This document shows positions 9,229 through 18,541 of a stretch of 64,000 nt of DNA, one piece after another (the first letter of the stretch is position 1; each line of letters begins with the position of its first letter). This DNA is from Chlorobaculum sp. MV4-Y (GTDB lineage: Bacteria > Bacteroidota > Chlorobiia > Chlorobiales > Chlorobiaceae). The stretch spans positions 1,368,359 through 1,432,358 of the forward strand of contig NZ_CP104202.1 of assembly GCF_025244685.1 (NCBI RefSeq), read 5' to 3'. Made by a program: the position numbers and the translations under genes. Under the pieces are notes generated by a model, which was given only the letters and a program-made list of their open reading frames with translations, had not been told where the DNA came from and did no database searches.

Positions 9229-9312
9229 GCCAAAGTGGCGGAACTGGTAGACGCGCTGGACTCAAAATCCAGTGGGCGCAAGCTCGTGTGGGTTCGAGTC
9301 CCACCTTTGGTA
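9229..9312 (+). tRNA. tRNA-Leu (CAA anticodon)
   Basis: Acceptor GCCAAAG pairs with CTTTGGT, anticodon arm CTGGA-CTCAAAA-TCCAG gives anticodon CAA, and there is a long variable arm and GGTTCGAGTCC T arm. It lies 26 bp after the other tRNA-Leu and is likely co-transcribed. CCA is not encoded. Confidence 0.97.
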
Positions 9313-9453
9313 CACGGCATTCGATTCTCTTGAATGCCTCCCTTTTTCCCTCCATCAGGGCACTCCTGAAAACTCTGATAGTCGTTAGTATCCCGGATTT
9401 CCGGGGCAAACGCAGCAACTGGATAGCGCACAACAGATCAGCAGAAATTTCCT

Positions 9454-9978
9454 ATGCAAAGAATGTACTCTCCGTGGCGCGACGTTTACATGCAGTCGTT
9501 CAAGGAAGAAAAACCCTTCACTCCGGAGGAGGGTAAATCGGTGTTCGCCGACATTCCGCCCGAACAGGACGAGGAGCGCTACGTGCTCTACCGCGGCGAA
9601 TACTGCTTCGCCATCCTGAACCTCTACCCGTACAATTGCGGCCATCTCATGGTCATCCCCTACCTTCAAACTCCCGAATTCGGTGATCTGGACGAGAAAA
9701 CGATGGTCGAAATTTTCAACCTGTCCAACCTCTGCATGGAGGCGCTGAAGATGACCATAAAGCCACACGGCTTCAACTTCGGCGCAAACCTCGGCAGAGT
9801 TGCGGGCGGCAGCATCGACGAGCACATCCACTTCCACATTGTGCCCCGCTGGGAAGGCGACACCAACTTCATGCCGGTGCTCGGCGAAACCAAGGTGCTC
9901 AGCAACGACCTGCGCCAGACCTACATCCAGCTCCGCGAGGCGATCAAGAAGCTTCAGAGCAAACAAAAAAAGCCATAG
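9454..9978 (+). CDS. HIT-family nucleotide hydrolase/phosphorylase
   Basis: A 174-residue histidine-triad protein with the catalytic triad H124, H126, H128 in DEHIHFHIVPRW, preceded by NFGANLGRVAGGSI. The pattern matches the Ap4A phosphorylase/hydrolase-like branch of the HIT family, which splits dinucleoside polyphosphates or nucleotidyl conjugates. The protein is cytoplasmic. It starts about 140 bp after the tRNA-Leu pair and ends 9 bp before the methyltransferase gene, so the two are probably in one transcript. Substrate cannot be assigned from sequence. Confidence 0.88.
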   Translation: MQRMYSPWRDVYMQSFKEEKPFTPEEGKSVFADIPPEQDEERYVLYRGEYCFAILNLYPYNCGHLMVIPYLQTPEFGDLDEKTMVEIFNLSNLCMEALKMTIKPHGFNFGANLGRVAGGSIDEHIHFHIVPRWEGDTNFMPVLGETKVLSNDLRQTYIQLREAIKKLQSKQKKP

Positions 9979-9987
9979 TTCCGGAAG

Positions 9988-10923
9988 ATGGAAACCGTCC
10001 CCTGCCCAATCACCGGAAGCAGGGAATTCAAACCCCTCCTGCAAGCACCCGACCGCTTCGACCTGTGCGGCAAGTCGTGGCAGCTTGCGCAATCGACGGA
10101 ATCCGGCCTCGTGATGCTCAATCCCCGACCTGACCCGAACGAAGTAGCAGCACACTACCCAGCCGAAGCCTACGATCCTTTTCTGTATGATGGAAATGCC
10201 CGCACCCTGCGCGATCGCGCTTACCTTTTCGCTGCGTCGCTTCTGCTTGGTCGAAAAGCGCAAATCGTGATGAAAGGATTCGGCAAACCGGCGGAGTCGG
10301 CAAAGGTGCTCGAAGTCGGCTGCTCGACCGGACGCCTGCTCCTGCGGATTCACCGCGATTTCGGCGTGCCGCCGGAAAATCTCCGAGGCGTTGAACTCGA
10401 CTCGCAGGCGGCGGCCAGCGCGAGAAGCGCCGGTCTCGAAGTGTCCGAATCTGACCTGAGCAATGCGAATTTCGACGACCGCCGCTTCGACCGCATCGTC
10501 TTCTGGCACGCCCTTGAACACCTGCACCACATCGGCGAAGCGCTCGACCGCGCCCGAAAATTGCTCGCGGAGGAGGGCCAGCTCGTCATAGCCCTGCCGA
10601 ACATCGAGAGCCGCGACGCCCACCGCTACGGCCCGAACTGGATCGCTCTCGACGCCCCTCGCCACCTCTACCACTTCTCCCCCGACACGCTCGGCAAGCT
10701 GCTCGAAAAGCACGGTCTGTCGATTCTCGATATCAGCAGATGGCTCCCCGACACGCTCTACAACGTCTGGTACAGCGAAAAGCTGGATCGCGAGATTAAC
10801 GGACGAAGGTTCGGCATCGGCGGGATTGTGCGATCATGCATACGCGCTGCCGAATCGCTCGCGGTGGGACGCGATCCGCGACAAGCATCAAGCATGGTGA
10901 TTCGGGCGGTGATGATGAAATGA
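9988..10923 (+). CDS. Class I SAM-dependent methyltransferase
   Basis: A 311-residue protein with a Rossmann methyltransferase domain: motif I VLEVGCSTGRLLLRI (about residues 107-121), an acidic residue after GVELDS, and FDRIVFWHALEHLHH (motif IV/V region). The N-terminal segment starts CPITGSREFKPLL and has a potential CxxC-type element with later cysteine (LCGKSW), like methyltransferases in sugar or quinone pathways. The C-terminal part continues in Methyltransf_23 style. Substrate is not predictable. It follows the HIT gene by 9 bp. Confidence 0.85.
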   Translation: METVPCPITGSREFKPLLQAPDRFDLCGKSWQLAQSTESGLVMLNPRPDPNEVAAHYPAEAYDPFLYDGNARTLRDRAYLFAASLLLGRKAQIVMKGFGKPAESAKVLEVGCSTGRLLLRIHRDFGVPPENLRGVELDSQAAASARSAGLEVSESDLSNANFDDRRFDRIVFWHALEHLHHIGEALDRARKLLAEEGQLVIALPNIESRDAHRYGPNWIALDAPRHLYHFSPDTLGKLLEKHGLSILDISRWLPDTLYNVWYSEKLDREINGRRFGIGGIVRSCIRAAESLAVGRDPRQASSMVIRAVMMK

Positions 10924-11014
10924 AATTTCTATGCTCTTCTGGATACATTCTGACGCAGAAAGGGCGAACACACAGGTCCGCCCCTACAATTCAATCATGC
11001 ATCACTACCATCTC

Positions 11015-12397
11015 TCACATCTTCGAGTCCACAGGCTCGATCCTCCCCAGCGCCTTCTCTAGCTCCGCCGAAGCAACGAGGTAGTCGTACACCGCTTGCA
11101 GGTAGTTGGTTTTGGCGGTGTCGAGCTGCAACTCGGCATCGGTGAGTTCGAGTCTCGAACCGATGCCTTCGCGCAGGCGGAGCATGGTGATTTTGTAGCT
11201 GCGCTCGGCGACGGTGATGGTTTTCAACTGCACGTCGATGCGTTTGCGGGCTTCGACGACGTTGGAGAGGCGCACCTCGACGTCCGCCCTGACCTGCGAT
11301 TTCAGATCCTCGAAGCGAGTGCGGGTCTGCAATCGCTCGATTTTTGCTTGCTGAATCCTCGCGCTCGTGGCAAAGCCGGAGAAGATCGGCACCGAAAGCT
11401 GCAAACCCGCCGTCGATGAAACCGGCCAGCGCGTCGCGTCGAGCGGGATATTGTCGTTGAACTGCGTCTGCGCTTCGAGCTGCCCAAAAGCGCTCAGCAC
11501 CGGCAGCCCCTCGGAGCGGGCGGCCATCACCTTCGCGTTCTCGGCTTCGGCCTGAAGCGCGAGGCTCCGCACGTCCGGGCGCTTGTCGAGCGCCTCGCTG
11601 TACGCCGCCGCAATGCTTTTCGGCAGCTCCAACGGCCGGAACGTCAGCGTGCTCGTCAGCGTCAGCGGCCTCTCCTGATCGACGCCCATGATCCGCTTCA
11701 GATTGGTGGCCGCGATGGCCTCGTTATTCTGTGCTCGGATCAGCTCTGGCCTGAGATTCTCGACCGAGAGCCACGCCTTGAGGGTATCGATGTCGGCGGC
11801 GACGCCCTGCCGGAAGAGGGCATTCGTGTCCTTGCGAGCATCCTCCCAGCGGGCGATGCTCTGCTCGACCAACTTGCGCTTTTCGGTGGCGATCAGAACG
11901 TCGTAATAGGCGCGTCGGATCGAGGTGACTACTTCGGAATTGGTCTGGCGAAAAGACTGGTCACTGATCTGGCGCACCAGCCCGGAAGCCTTGATTCCCG
12001 CGAAAGCCGAGAGTTTGAAGATGTTCTGGCTGAGATTGAGCGCCGCGACCGAGGAGTTGTCCGAACTGATCTCAATTGCTTGCGTACCTCCCGTGCCACC
12101 GAAAATGCTCGACGGCAGAAACAGCACCGACGGCTTCAGCGATCGGGTGTAAGTCAGGCTTGCAGAAAGATGCGGCAGCACTTCAGCCCACGACTCCCGA
12201 ACCTTCTCTCCTGCCATCCGCCTGTCCAGCCCCGCAATCTCCAGCTCCCGGTTATGCTGCTCCCCGATCCGCACAGCATCGTCAAGGCTGATAACCAGCG
12301 CCTGCTTCCCGGACGGCTCCGGCGCGTCCGCTGCGTGGACGGGGATAGAGCACACGAAAAAGAGAACGAGCAGTGCGATAATTCTGTGCAGGGTCAT
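11015..12397 (-). CDS. TolC-family outer membrane efflux protein
   Basis: The ATG at 12397 gives MTLHRIIALLVLFFVCSIPVHA, a clean signal peptide cleaved after Ala-rich HAADA, and a 460-residue protein with two repeated helical halves typical of outer-membrane efflux proteins. Segments such as IRRAYYDVLIATEKRKLVEQS and the C-terminal RLEAELQLDTAKTNYLQAVYDYLVA-like repeat are characteristic. It would form a trimeric periplasm-spanning channel used by an RND or ABC pump. No pump or adaptor gene is adjacent. The upstream in-frame extension lacks signal features and was excluded. Confidence 0.9.
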   Translation of the reverse strand: MTLHRIIALLVLFFVCSIPVHAADAPEPSGKQALVISLDDAVRIGEQHNRELEIAGLDRRMAGEKVRESWAEVLPHLSASLTYTRSLKPSVLFLPSSIFGGTGGTQAIEISSDNSSVAALNLSQNIFKLSAFAGIKASGLVRQISDQSFRQTNSEVVTSIRRAYYDVLIATEKRKLVEQSIARWEDARKDTNALFRQGVAADIDTLKAWLSVENLRPELIRAQNNEAIAATNLKRIMGVDQERPLTLTSTLTFRPLELPKSIAAAYSEALDKRPDVRSLALQAEAENAKVMAARSEGLPVLSAFGQLEAQTQFNDNIPLDATRWPVSSTAGLQLSVPIFSGFATSARIQQAKIERLQTRTRFEDLKSQVRADVEVRLSNVVEARKRIDVQLKTITVAERSYKITMLRLREGIGSRLELTDAELQLDTAKTNYLQAVYDYLVASAELEKALGRIEPVDSKM

Positions 12398-12458
12398 AGC
12401 TGAATCCTGTTTATTGAAAGGTGCTGCAAAATATAGCACCGCCTCCGGCGTGATACAA

Positions 12459-13811
12459 TCAATCCCCGTACCGATCTTTCCACAACCCCTCCAGCCGTTC
12501 GCGGATGAACTTTTCGCGGCCTTCGCCGGTGGGGCGGTAGTAGGCTTTTGGCTCCATCTGTTCGGGAAAGTAGTGCTCTTCGACGAAGTGGCCGGGGTAG
12601 CTGTGCGGGTAGCGGTAGCCTTCGCCGTAGCCGATCTCTTTCATCAGGTCGGTCGGAGCGTTGCGCAGGTAGAGCGGCGGCACGGCGGAGGCAGCTCCCT
12701 TTTTGACGTCCGACAGCGCAGCACCGATCCCCTCGTAGCTCGCGTTCGACTTCGGGCACGAGGCCAGGTAGGTCGCCCCCTGCGCGAGGTTGATGCGCGC
12801 TTCGGGCAGGCCGATCAGCTCGACGGCGTGAAACACCGAGACGGCGAGCGTCAGCGCGTAGGGATCGGCGTTGCCGATGTCCTCGCTGGCGAAAATCACC
12901 ATGCGGCGGGCGATAAACTTCGGGTCTTCGCCGCCGTCGATCATCTTCGCCATCCAGAAGAGCGCCGCGTCGGGGTCGGAGCCGCGCATCGACTTGATGA
13001 AGGCCGACACCGTGTCGTAGTGCGCCTCGCCGCCCTTATCATAGGCCGGAGCGCGGTGCTGGAGCGCCTGTTTGAGCAGTTTGCGGTCGATCACCACCGG
13101 CGCGGTTCCGCGCGGCACGAGCGGCAGGGCGGCTTCGAGCGCATTGAGCGCCTTGCGCGCGTCACCAGCGGCGTAGGCGAGCAAAAACTCCATGTCGCAA
13201 ACCTCGATTCCGGCAGCGAAAAGCACCGGATCGTCAGCGATGGCGCGTTCGATCACCTGCCGTACCTCGGCCTCACTGAGCGGTTGAAGAATGTATACCT
13301 GCATCCTGCTGAGCAGCGCCCGGTTGACCTCGAACGACGGGTTTTCGGTGGTCGCGCCGATGAGCACGATCAGGCCCTGCTCGATGGCGTGGAGCAGCGT
13401 GTCCTGCTGCGCCTTGTTGAAGCGGTGAATTTCGTCGATGAAAAGCAGCGTCTGGCGCCCCTCGATACGGCGCGTCTTGTCGGCAGTGTCGAGCACCCGG
13501 CGCACATCCTTGACCCCCGCGTCGGTGGCGGAGAGCTGCTCGAAACGGTAGTTCAGCGACCCGGCACAGATTTCGGCGAGCGTGGTCTTGCCGGAGCCAG
13601 GAGGTCCCCAAAAGATCATGGAGGGAATCCGGCCCTCTTCGATATAGCGCCGGATCGGCCCCTCCGCGCCGACGAGGTGCTCCTGGCCGAACAGCTCGTC
13701 GATGTGGCGCGGGCGCACCCGTTCGGCAAGTGGCTGGTAAAGCTTCACTGAGTCCCGCTTGCCGGATGGAAGTCCGAACAGGTCGGGCTGATCTGGCGCT
13801 TCGATCTTCAT
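12459..13811 (-). CDS. rarA: Replication-associated recombination protein A (AAA+ ATPase)
   Basis: The 450-residue protein begins [13 protein letters not shown] and has Walker [10 protein letters not shown] (residues ~69-77), Walker [17 protein letters not shown], sensor [12 protein letters not shown] and the C-terminal MgsA block [17 protein letters not shown]. RarA/MgsA acts at stalled replication forks. The ATG at 13811 overlaps the TGA of the riboflavin synthase gene (ATGA overlap), which fixes the start; a longer open frame upstream reads through ribE out of frame and is spurious. Confidence 0.95.
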   Translation of the reverse strand: MKIEAPDQPDLFGLPSGKRDSVKLYQPLAERVRPRHIDELFGQEHLVGAEGPIRRYIEEGRIPSMIFWGPPGSGKTTLAEICAGSLNYRFEQLSATDAGVKDVRRVLDTADKTRRIEGRQTLLFIDEIHRFNKAQQDTLLHAIEQGLIVLIGATTENPSFEVNRALLSRMQVYILQPLSEAEVRQVIERAIADDPVLFAAGIEVCDMEFLLAYAAGDARKALNALEAALPLVPRGTAPVVIDRKLLKQALQHRAPAYDKGGEAHYDTVSAFIKSMRGSDPDAALFWMAKMIDGGEDPKFIARRMVIFASEDIGNADPYALTLAVSVFHAVELIGLPEARINLAQGATYLASCPKSNASYEGIGAALSDVKKGAASAVPPLYLRNAPTDLMKEIGYGEGYRYPHSYPGHFVEEHYFPEQMEPKAYYRPTGEGREKFIRERLEGLWKDRYGD

Positions 13812-14464
13812 GCGAACCCCTGGCCGCTCAGCCACGATTCGGTGATGCGGCTCGGCTCCTGCGACGGCGCGGCAGCCGTTTTCTGCCGGGCAACGTACTT
13901 GCCGAGAATGTCGAATTCGAGGTTCACCTGGCTGCCGTTGCCGAGGCCGGTAATGGTCGTGTGGCCGAAGGTGTAGGGAATGATCGCCACCGTGAACAGC
14001 CCCGGCTCGACCGAAGCTACCGTGAGGCTCACGCCGTCGATGGCGATGGAACCGGCAGAGATGATCCACTGGTCGAAGCGCGTATCGAACGCCACTGAAA
14101 TCATTCGGCTGCCGCCCACCTCCTCGATACGCGTCACGCGCCCGACGCCATCGACGTGGCCCAGCACGAAGTGGCCGCCGAGGCGATCCATCGGGCGCAC
14201 AGCCCGTTCGAGATTGACCGGCGTGCCCGGGCGGAACGAGCCAAGCGTGGTCTTTTTGAGGGTCTCGGCCACCGTATCGACCTCGAACCACCCCGGCCCC
14301 ACCGCCACCGCCGTCTGGCAAGCACCATTGACGCTCACGCTCTCATCAATCCCGAGATCACCGAACTCCGCCTGCGAAGTGTAGCGCACCTTCAGCCGCA
14401 TCCCACTCCCCTGCCACGCGGTACTCTCGACCGTTCCCACATCCTTGACGATTCCTGTGAACAT
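13808..14464 (-). CDS. ribE: Riboflavin synthase, alpha subunit
   Basis: The 218-residue product starts [10 protein letters not shown], the invariant N-terminus of riboflavin synthase, and has two tandem lumazine-binding domains (about 1-97 and 98-200) with [11 protein letters not shown] and the second-domain [11 protein letters not shown]. It converts two 6,7-dimethyl-8-ribityllumazine molecules to riboflavin and a pyrimidine. The start MFTG at 14464 is certain from the family. The gene is coupled to rarA through a 4-bp overlap. RibD is encoded elsewhere in this window (20799-21920). Confidence 0.96.
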   Translation of the reverse strand: MFTGIVKDVGTVESTAWQGSGMRLKVRYTSQAEFGDLGIDESVSVNGACQTAVAVGPGWFEVDTVAETLKKTTLGSFRPGTPVNLERAVRPMDRLGGHFVLGHVDGVGRVTRIEEVGGSRMISVAFDTRFDQWIISAGSIAIDGVSLTVASVEPGLFTVAIIPYTFGHTTITGLGNGSQVNLEFDILGKYVARQKTAAAPSQEPSRITESWLSGQGFA

Positions 14465-14596
14465 ATTTTTATTACGATCCTTGATAATAAAGTGATGATA
14501 CTTCGACAATCCTTAATGAATCGCGGGTGTTCCAATCCGCTGCTCAATACTCTTGAATGGTAGACAAGAATGTCAGTTCTCCTTTGGAATAGTAAT

Positions 14597-14632
14597 AAAA
14601 AAGGCGGGGCGGGAAAAACTCCAGACTCCGCC
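14597..14632 (-). terminator. Possible Rho-independent terminator after the GH13 gene
   Basis: On the minus strand a GGCGG/CCGCC stem (14628-14632 with 14603-14607) is followed by a run of six T. It lies just past the GH13 stop codon (14666), so it would end that transcript before ribE. The stem is short and the loop is long, so confidence is moderate. Confidence 0.45.
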
Positions 14633-14665
14633 ACGTTGCATGATCAGCCTGGCAAACACCGCATC

Positions 14666-16624
14666 TCAGCGATAGATGACAAAGCCGCCCGGTGGCACGG
14701 TGATCTTCACCGCCGAGCCACAGATCGGCGCGACCTCCGCTTCTTCACCCTCCTGCTCCGGCGATGACGAAAAAGCGCAACGCATTGTCTTGCCGGGCGG
14801 GTTGAGCTGGTGATCGACCACCACCCACACCGTCAACTCTTTTTCGAGGCTCGTGTTGATGGCACACAGGCACTCCGTCTCGGCGAAAATGCGCGACCAG
14901 GCGACCACCCAGCGCATCTGGCCATTCACCGGCTGGGGATAGAAGAAATCGCCCTCGCTGCCCGTCGCCGACACCTGCCGCAGATACTGCCGTCCCCGGC
15001 GCAGGGCTATTTCGCCTTTGCGGAACTCCGCCAGCCTGCCCACGAAGCGGTACACCTCGTGTTCTTCGTTGAAGAAGTGGCGGCCCGTGCTTTGCAGCGA
15101 TCCGAACGGCCCGCCGAACATGCACTCGCGCAGGAACACGTCGCCCCACGAGCGGTCGCCCGTGCGCGGATCGGCGCCGTTGAACGCCTGTTCGGTGCCG
15201 TAGTAGATGCAACTGATGCCCTCTGTGGCGAGGTTCAGCCCCAGCGCGGCTTTCAGCAGTTTCCAGCTTTCGGGCGAGTCGCCGCAGAAGCGGTATTTGC
15301 GCTGCTCGCCCACCTGGTCGTGGTCATCAATCATGGTGACGATGTGCTTCGAGTACCACTGATGGCTGTTCTTGCCGTCGAGCAGACTGTTACAGAAGAG
15401 GTCGAAATACCCCTCCTGCTCGCCGGTTTCGGGGTTGCCCGGACTGCGCCACCCCTTGGCGAGGAATTCGAGCTTGTCGGGCAGGTCGCCGATGCCGAGC
15501 GCCGCGTCGAGGCCGGTCACATCGAGAATCTGCATCGCGTAGGAGCGCCCGCCGGTGATTTCGCCGATGATCGGGAAGTTCTCCTTGCCGAGCGTCTGCG
15601 CGAACTCGTGGATCCCCAAGGCAAAGTAGCGCACCGCGCCCGGCTCCATGTGCTTGACCGTGTCGAGCCGGAAACCGTCGATGTCAGCATACGCTATCCA
15701 GAAGCGATAAACCTTGATAAGGTGATCGAGCGTCGTCGAGGGGCAAAACAGACTGATCCGCCGTTCGAGGTCCCAGCTTTGCGCTGGATCGTCCAGCGCC
15801 CAGCCGTGATCGATGTCCTTGAGCGAGCAGAAGTCCCCTTCGAGAAACTCAGGAAAAGCGTCCCAGTTGCGGATTTCGCCCTTCATCGTCCAGGTCACCT
15901 CGCTCTGGAACTCGACCGGCCAGATCGCCGCATCCATCGTGATGCCCGAATGGGCTTCCTGGCCACCGCCGAATGGAATCGAACCAGAATCGCCCTGATT
16001 CAGCCGGTAGCCCTTGACCGGCCACTGCCGCCCTTCGTAATAAAAATACGGCTGATTGTCCTGATAGCTGAACACGTCACCGGCATGATTGAGAATGATG
16101 TCAAGGATCACCCGGATACCGCACTGGTGCGCTTCGGCCACGAACTCGCGAAGCTCTTCGCGCGTGCCGAAGTGCGGATCGACATCGAGAAAGTTCTGGA
16201 TGCCGTAGCCGTGATAGGAGTCACCGCCCGTCACCTGCTTGAATACCGGGCTGACCCAGATGGCCGTCACGCCAAGTCGCTTCAGGTAGCCGAGTTTGTC
16301 GCGCATCCCGGCAATCGTGCCGCCGCACCAACCCCGGCCCGCCTCGAACCACTGCTGCCACTCGGCGTTGTTCGCGTCGGTCTCGATGCGAAACAGCGGG
16401 GTCGTACGCGTCTCGCCCGCAACGACCGGATTTCCGCTGACATCGTTGAAGCCGCCATGCTCCCTGCCATCCGAAAAACGGTCGAGTATGAGGAAGTACA
16501 GCACCTCATCCTCCCAGGTGGATGGAGATGAATAGTAAGTTTTGCCTGCGGTCAGTTCAGTGAGCTGAATCTCTGCAAGGCTGCGTTCAACCGGCGATAA
16601 TGCTGGAGAATCGGGATGTGGCAT
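14666..16624 (-). CDS. Glycoside hydrolase family 13 (alpha-amylase type) protein
   Basis: A 652-residue protein with a GH13 (beta/alpha)8 barrel: VILDIILNHAGD (region I), DGFRLDTVKHM with the nucleophile Asp (region II), FPIIGEITGG with the acid/base Glu (region III) and TMIDDHDQVG (region IV, DHD in place of the common NHD). Family members cleave or rearrange alpha-glucans. No signal peptide is seen at the N-terminus, so it is probably cytoplasmic and acts on storage glycogen or maltodextrins. The C-terminal ~80 residues form the usual beta domain. It is not in a sugar operon here. Confidence 0.9.
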   Translation of the reverse strand: MPHPDSPALSPVERSLAEIQLTELTAGKTYYSSPSTWEDEVLYFLILDRFSDGREHGGFNDVSGNPVVAGETRTTPLFRIETDANNAEWQQWFEAGRGWCGGTIAGMRDKLGYLKRLGVTAIWVSPVFKQVTGGDSYHGYGIQNFLDVDPHFGTREELREFVAEAHQCGIRVILDIILNHAGDVFSYQDNQPYFYYEGRQWPVKGYRLNQGDSGSIPFGGGQEAHSGITMDAAIWPVEFQSEVTWTMKGEIRNWDAFPEFLEGDFCSLKDIDHGWALDDPAQSWDLERRISLFCPSTTLDHLIKVYRFWIAYADIDGFRLDTVKHMEPGAVRYFALGIHEFAQTLGKENFPIIGEITGGRSYAMQILDVTGLDAALGIGDLPDKLEFLAKGWRSPGNPETGEQEGYFDLFCNSLLDGKNSHQWYSKHIVTMIDDHDQVGEQRKYRFCGDSPESWKLLKAALGLNLATEGISCIYYGTEQAFNGADPRTGDRSWGDVFLRECMFGGPFGSLQSTGRHFFNEEHEVYRFVGRLAEFRKGEIALRRGRQYLRQVSATGSEGDFFYPQPVNGQMRWVVAWSRIFAETECLCAINTSLEKELTVWVVVDHQLNPPGKTMRCAFSSSPEQEGEEAEVAPICGSAVKITVPPGGFVIYR

Positions 16625-16754
16625 GGATTTGGGGGTTGCGTTATGAGTGAGGAACGCGAAAAACCAAGAGGAAACAATGTGAGAAAAAGATACGAAGTAC
16701 AGACGTAATACCAGTCAAATCACGGGCGAGATACTGTGGCTGAAATGAAAAATC

Positions 16755-16799
16755 GGGAAGAAAAACAGAAGCCATGCGGTCACGCGACGACATGGCTTC
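16755..16799 (-). terminator. Rho-independent terminator after tpx
   Basis: On the minus strand a perfect 9-bp stem GAAGCCATG/CATGGCTTC (16791-16799 with 16768-16776) is followed by a T-rich tract (TGTTTTTCTT). It begins 25 bp past the tpx stop and would end the tpx transcript. Confidence 0.8.
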
Positions 16800-16823
16800 A
16801 TAGAGGAAAATGTCAGCAGACAA

Positions 16824-17324
16824 TCAGGCGAGCGCAGCCAGAGCCTTGTCGTAATCCGGCTCCTGCACGATCTCGGGCACCTGCTCAACGTAAAGCACCT
16901 TGCCGGAAGCATCGGCAACGATCACCGCGCGGGAGAGCAACCCTTTCAACGGACCATCGGTAATGGTCAGGCCATAATTCTGGCCGAACTCGGGCGAACG
17001 GAACACCGACAGGGAAACGACATTTTCGAGCCCCTCAGTCGTACAGAAGCGCCCCTGAGCAAACGGAAGATCGGCGGAAATGCAGAGCACGACAGCATCG
17101 CCCCGCTCACCGGCCTCTTTGTTGAAACGCCTCACCGAAGCCGCGCAGACAGCCGTGTCAAGACTCGGAAAGATATTCAGCACGAGCTTCTTGCCAGCAA
17201 AATCGGCAGGCGAAACCTCTGAAAGATCGCTTTTTACAAGGGTAAATGCTGGAAGCTGACTGCCGACAGCCGGAAGCTCACCTGCGGTGTGAATGAAATT
17301 TCCCTTGAGCGTAATGGTTGCCAT
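16824..17324 (-). CDS. tpx: Thiol peroxidase
   Basis: A 166-residue atypical 2-Cys peroxiredoxin. The peroxidatic cysteine is C60 in [14 protein letters not shown] and the resolving cysteine C94 in [12 protein letters not shown], with the spacing typical of Tpx. It reduces hydroperoxides using thioredoxin. Length and start (MATITLKGN) match the family. It is a single gene with its own terminator. In an anaerobic phototroph it would serve oxidative stress defence (inference). Confidence 0.95.
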   Translation of the reverse strand: MATITLKGNFIHTAGELPAVGSQLPAFTLVKSDLSEVSPADFAGKKLVLNIFPSLDTAVCAASVRRFNKEAGERGDAVVLCISADLPFAQGRFCTTEGLENVVSLSVFRSPEFGQNYGLTITDGPLKGLLSRAVIVADASGKVLYVEQVPEIVQEPDYDKALAALA

Positions 17325-17468
17325 AATAAGTCAATGGTTGAGGTTAGATGAAGATTTCAGAAGCAGTTGCACCATAAACCGGAAGCGATGGCGTTCCGTT
17401 CCTTGAGAAAAAACAAACAGGATGGAAGAGGAAGATTCGCTTCTCCGTCCCCCTTTCAATTCATCATG

Positions 17469-18329
17469 TCAACCGACCGGTACCGCCTGGTAATAGCCGT
17501 TGCGCCCGATAAGCTCAACGCCGCAACCGAAGAGGCCGGAAACGTTCGATGAGGTCAGCATGGCCTCTTTGTCACCATCGGCCACCACTCGCCCCTTGCG
17601 CATGAAGATGACTCGCGTGATCTCCGGTGGTATTTCGTGAATGTGGTGGGTAACGAGAATGAGCTGCGTGCCTTGCTGCATGAGCTTTCGCGCCGTATCG
17701 AGGTACTGGAACGAGGACGAAATATCGAGGCCGCTGGTCGGCTCGTCGAGCAGCAGCGCCTCAGGCCCATGCACCAGCGCACGTCCGAGCAGAAATCGCC
17801 GTTGCTGGCCGGTGGACATTTTGCCGAAAGACCGGTCAGCGAGTTCTTCGACGCCAAGCTGCCGCATCAGCTCCTCGGCACGGTCAATTTCGGTGGCGCT
17901 GAAAAGCTGATGTGGCCACGTATCGATACTCGAGTAGTAGCCTGAAAGCATCACATCCCGCCCCTTGGCATAAACCCCGTAATGCTGTTGCAGATCATGG
18001 GAAACAATGCCGAGCCGCGAGCGCAACTCCTCGACGTTCCAGCGGTCGCGACCATAGACCGTCATCCGGCAGTCATCGGCATGAACCGGATAGATTTCGC
18101 GAGAGATCAACTTCAGCAGGGTCGTCTTCCCTGAACCGTTCGGCCCAAGAATCGCTGTGTTCTCTCCCTTGCGAATACTCAGGTCAAGCCCGTCAAACAC
18201 CTGCGTCCCTCCCCGGTAAGCGGTGACATTGCTGAATTCAAAAACGTGATTCACGATGGTGCTTAGTGTATTCTGTTTCACTGACCGCACTGCCGATAGC
18301 ATTGCCTCGAGTATCAGCTTGCGAAACAA
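17469..18329 (-). CDS. ABC transporter ATP-binding protein (stand-alone)
   Basis: A 286-residue ATPase with Walker A GPNGSGKTTLL, Walker B ALLLDEPTSGLD and H-loop VTHHIHEIPPE. The ABC signature reads MSTGQQRR rather than LSGGQ; the overall form resembles the ModF/YlmA group of ATPases with no permease nearby. It could energise an unlinked transporter or have a regulatory role. The N-terminus before HVFEFSNVTAYRGG is unconserved, so the true start may be at an internal ATG (18299, MLSAVRS). It is the last gene before an AT-rich islet. Confidence 0.82.
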   Translation of the reverse strand: MFRKLILEAMLSAVRSVKQNTLSTIVNHVFEFSNVTAYRGGTQVFDGLDLSIRKGENTAILGPNGSGKTTLLKLISREIYPVHADDCRMTVYGRDRWNVEELRSRLGIVSHDLQQHYGVYAKGRDVMLSGYYSSIDTWPHQLFSATEIDRAEELMRQLGVEELADRSFGKMSTGQQRRFLLGRALVHGPEALLLDEPTSGLDISSSFQYLDTARKLMQQGTQLILVTHHIHEIPPEITRVIFMRKGRVVADGDKEAMLTSSNVSGLFGCGVELIGRNGYYQAVPVG

Positions 18330-18541
18330 GGTAGCGCATCAGCAGCAGATTTTCAATCGGCATCGGATTGCACAGAGCAAGCTATGGATAGAATACAAAT
18401 CAACATTGCGTCTCATTTTTTCCAACTGATGAATCACCACCTTAAATGCTATCTTTTAGTGTTATCTACTGCATAGGGTTCACGTCAACAAATCCCATTG
18501 CCTCACATGGGGGCAAAGAAAGATCAAATAGCCGCACAATC

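Noticed and set aside
9385-10713. 442-codon minus-strand frame opposite the HIT and methyltransferase genes
   Set aside because: It overlaps two well-supported genes on the other strand and shows no family features.
12459-14321. 620-codon frame spanning rarA and ribE
   Set aside because: Only the part from 13811 onward is RarA; the N-terminal extension is ribE read in the wrong frame.
14810-16531. Long plus-strand open frame (573 codons) opposite the GH13 gene
   Set aside because: It is the antisense shadow of a GC-rich gene; the translation is rich in Arg, His and Val with no domain, while the minus-strand frame has all GH13 motifs.
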